Source: Pigmentiphaga humi (lineage in GTDB: Bacteria > Pseudomonadota > Gammaproteobacteria > Burkholderiales > Burkholderiaceae_B). Taken from it: a DNA stretch of 64,000 nucleotides. How positions within the stretch are numbered: the first letter of the stretch is position 1; the number at the start of each line of letters is the position of its first letter. The notes beneath the pieces were generated by a model. That model was not told where the DNA came from and searched no databases. It saw only the letters and a list, made by a program, of their open reading frames with translations. Of this stretch, positions 62,879 to 64,000 are shown in pieces. The stretch lies in contig NZ_UWPJ01000026.1 in the NCBI RefSeq assembly GCF_900606115.1, forward strand, positions 1 to 64,000, written 5' to 3'. Position numbers and translations under genes: made by a program.

Positions 62879-63643
62879 ATGGAATTCACCGCGCTCATTC
62901 CCGCCCGCGCCGCCTCTACACGGCTGCCCGGCAAGATGCTGGCCGACATCGGCGGCCTGCCCATGGTGGTGCGGGTCGCGGGACAGGCGCGCGCCAGCGG
63001 CGCCGCCCGCGTGGTGGTCGCCACCGACGACGCGCGCATCCACGAGGCGGTCCGCGCCCACGGCTTCGACAGCCTGCTGACGCGGCCCGACCATCCCACC
63101 GGCACCGACCGCCTGGCCGAGGCCTGCGATGCGCTCGAACTGGACGACTCGCGCATCGTCGTCAACATCCAGGGCGACGAACCGCTGATCGATCCGGAAC
63201 TGGTCGCGCACGTGGCCCATACGCTGGCGCGCCACACCTCGGCCGCCATCGCCACCGCCGCCCACCCCATCGATACCGCCGACGAGCTGTTCAATCCCAA
63301 TTTCGTCAAGGTCGTCTGCGGCGCCGACGGCCACGCGCTGTACTTCTCGCGCGCCCCCATCCCGTGGGCCCGCGACGCCCTGGCCAGCGGCGAGAAAGTC
63401 TGCGCCGAAGGCCTGCCGGCGCTGCGCCACATCGGCATCTATGCCTACCGCGTGGGTTTCCTGCGCCGCTTTCCCACCTTGCCCCAGGGCCGCCTCGAGC
63501 GCTGGGAATCGCTGGAGCAACTGCGCGCGCTGGAGCATGGCTACGCCATCCAGGTGCACGTCACGCCGCAGGCCCCGGCCCCGGGGGTGGATACCCAGGC
63601 CGACCTGGATTTCGTACGCCGGCTGATCGCTGGAAAAGGCTGA
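62879..63643 (+). CDS. kdsB: 3-deoxy-manno-octulosonate cytidylyltransferase
   Basis: 254-residue enzyme making CMP-Kdo for the lipopolysaccharide core. The nucleotide-binding [16 protein letters not shown] is at the start; the metal/CTP motif [14 protein letters not shown] is near residue 100 and [12 protein letters not shown] near 185. It starts one base after the preceding stop, in the lipid A/core cluster with lpxK. Confidence 0.97.
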   Translation: MEFTALIPARAASTRLPGKMLADIGGLPMVVRVAGQARASGAARVVVATDDARIHEAVRAHGFDSLLTRPDHPTGTDRLAEACDALELDDSRIVVNIQGDEPLIDPELVAHVAHTLARHTSAAIATAAHPIDTADELFNPNFVKVVCGADGHALYFSRAPIPWARDALASGEKVCAEGLPALRHIGIYAYRVGFLRRFPTLPQGRLERWESLEQLRALEHGYAIQVHVTPQAPAPGVDTQADLDFVRRLIAGKG

Positions 63644-63703
63644 TAAAAGACCGATTTGACCGCGCTGGCGCGCTTGAGGTAAGTTTCCGACAGTCACGCC
63701 TGA

Positions 63704-64000
<297 letters not shown>

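Overview
The window reads as high-GC (mid-60s %) betaproteobacterial chromosome of the Alcaligenaceae type, most likely a classical Bordetella. The basis is gene order and protein character: four TctC/Bug solute-binding receptors without their own transporters, an IS3-type insertion sequence end, recurring GC-rich intergenic repeats, and housekeeping blocks such as ribF-ileS-lspA-coaBC-dut and exbB-exbD-lpxK-trm112-kdsB-adk. The genus is inferred from memory of such genomes, not from a search. No rRNA, tRNA, CRISPR array or prophage was seen.

Layout. 1-98: last codons and right end of an IS3-family element whose body lies outside the window. 0.1-4.5 kb: acyl-lipid desaturase, an RsmB-type rRNA methyltransferase, purN and a MarR regulator. 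4.5-6.9 kb: a DapA-family lyase and a Bug receptor, divergent across an AT-rich gap. 6.9-13.5 kb: housekeeping run ribF-ileS-lspA-coaBC-hypothetical-dut. 13.5-22 kb (minus): two-component system, tripartite heavy-metal RND efflux pump and a PrpF-like half protein. 22-25.2 kb (minus): ectoine-type ABC importer (ehuBCDA-like). 25.4-27 kb: RhlE-type RNA helicase with a long charged repeat tail.

27.5-49 kb is an accessory catabolic region. A GntR regulator faces a six-gene minus-strand operon: Rieske oxygenase alpha and beta, fumarylacetoacetase-like hydrolase, MmgE/PrpD protein, Bug receptor and SDR. A HpcH-type aldolase diverges from it across a perfect 12-bp-arm palindrome. clpA-clpS, a cold-shock gene and a DUF192 gene interrupt the region. 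It then continues with a hydroxyquinol 1,2-dioxygenase, a SnoaL-like protein, another Bug receptor, a nitroreductase with divergent LysR, and a Tat-exported intradiol dioxygenase-like protein. Last come a beta-ketoadipyl-CoA thiolase, maleylacetate reductase and the two subunits of a 3-oxoacid CoA-transferase. Dioxygenase, reductase, transferase and thiolase together make a complete lower route from hydroxyquinol to succinyl-CoA plus acetyl-CoA.

49-64 kb returns to envelope and housekeeping functions: pbpC with its alpha-2-macroglobulin partner, a ClC channel, sodB, xseA, the exbB/exbD proton channel, lpxK, a Trm112-like protein, kdsB and the start of adk.

The most unusual thread is two families of GC-rich intergenic repeats. 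Family 1 (seven copies) sits with its C-rich end at gene 3' ends; it supplies the stop codon of ribF and of the maleylacetate reductase, and the ribosome-binding site of ileS. Family 2 (two copies) lies upstream of Bug genes, and in one case is inserted in frame between the ribosome-binding site and the original start codon. Other points are a Tyr-to-His change at an expected iron ligand in the exported dioxygenase, an 81-bp duplication creating two starts for pbpC, and a palindromic pair of DnaA boxes upstream of exbB.
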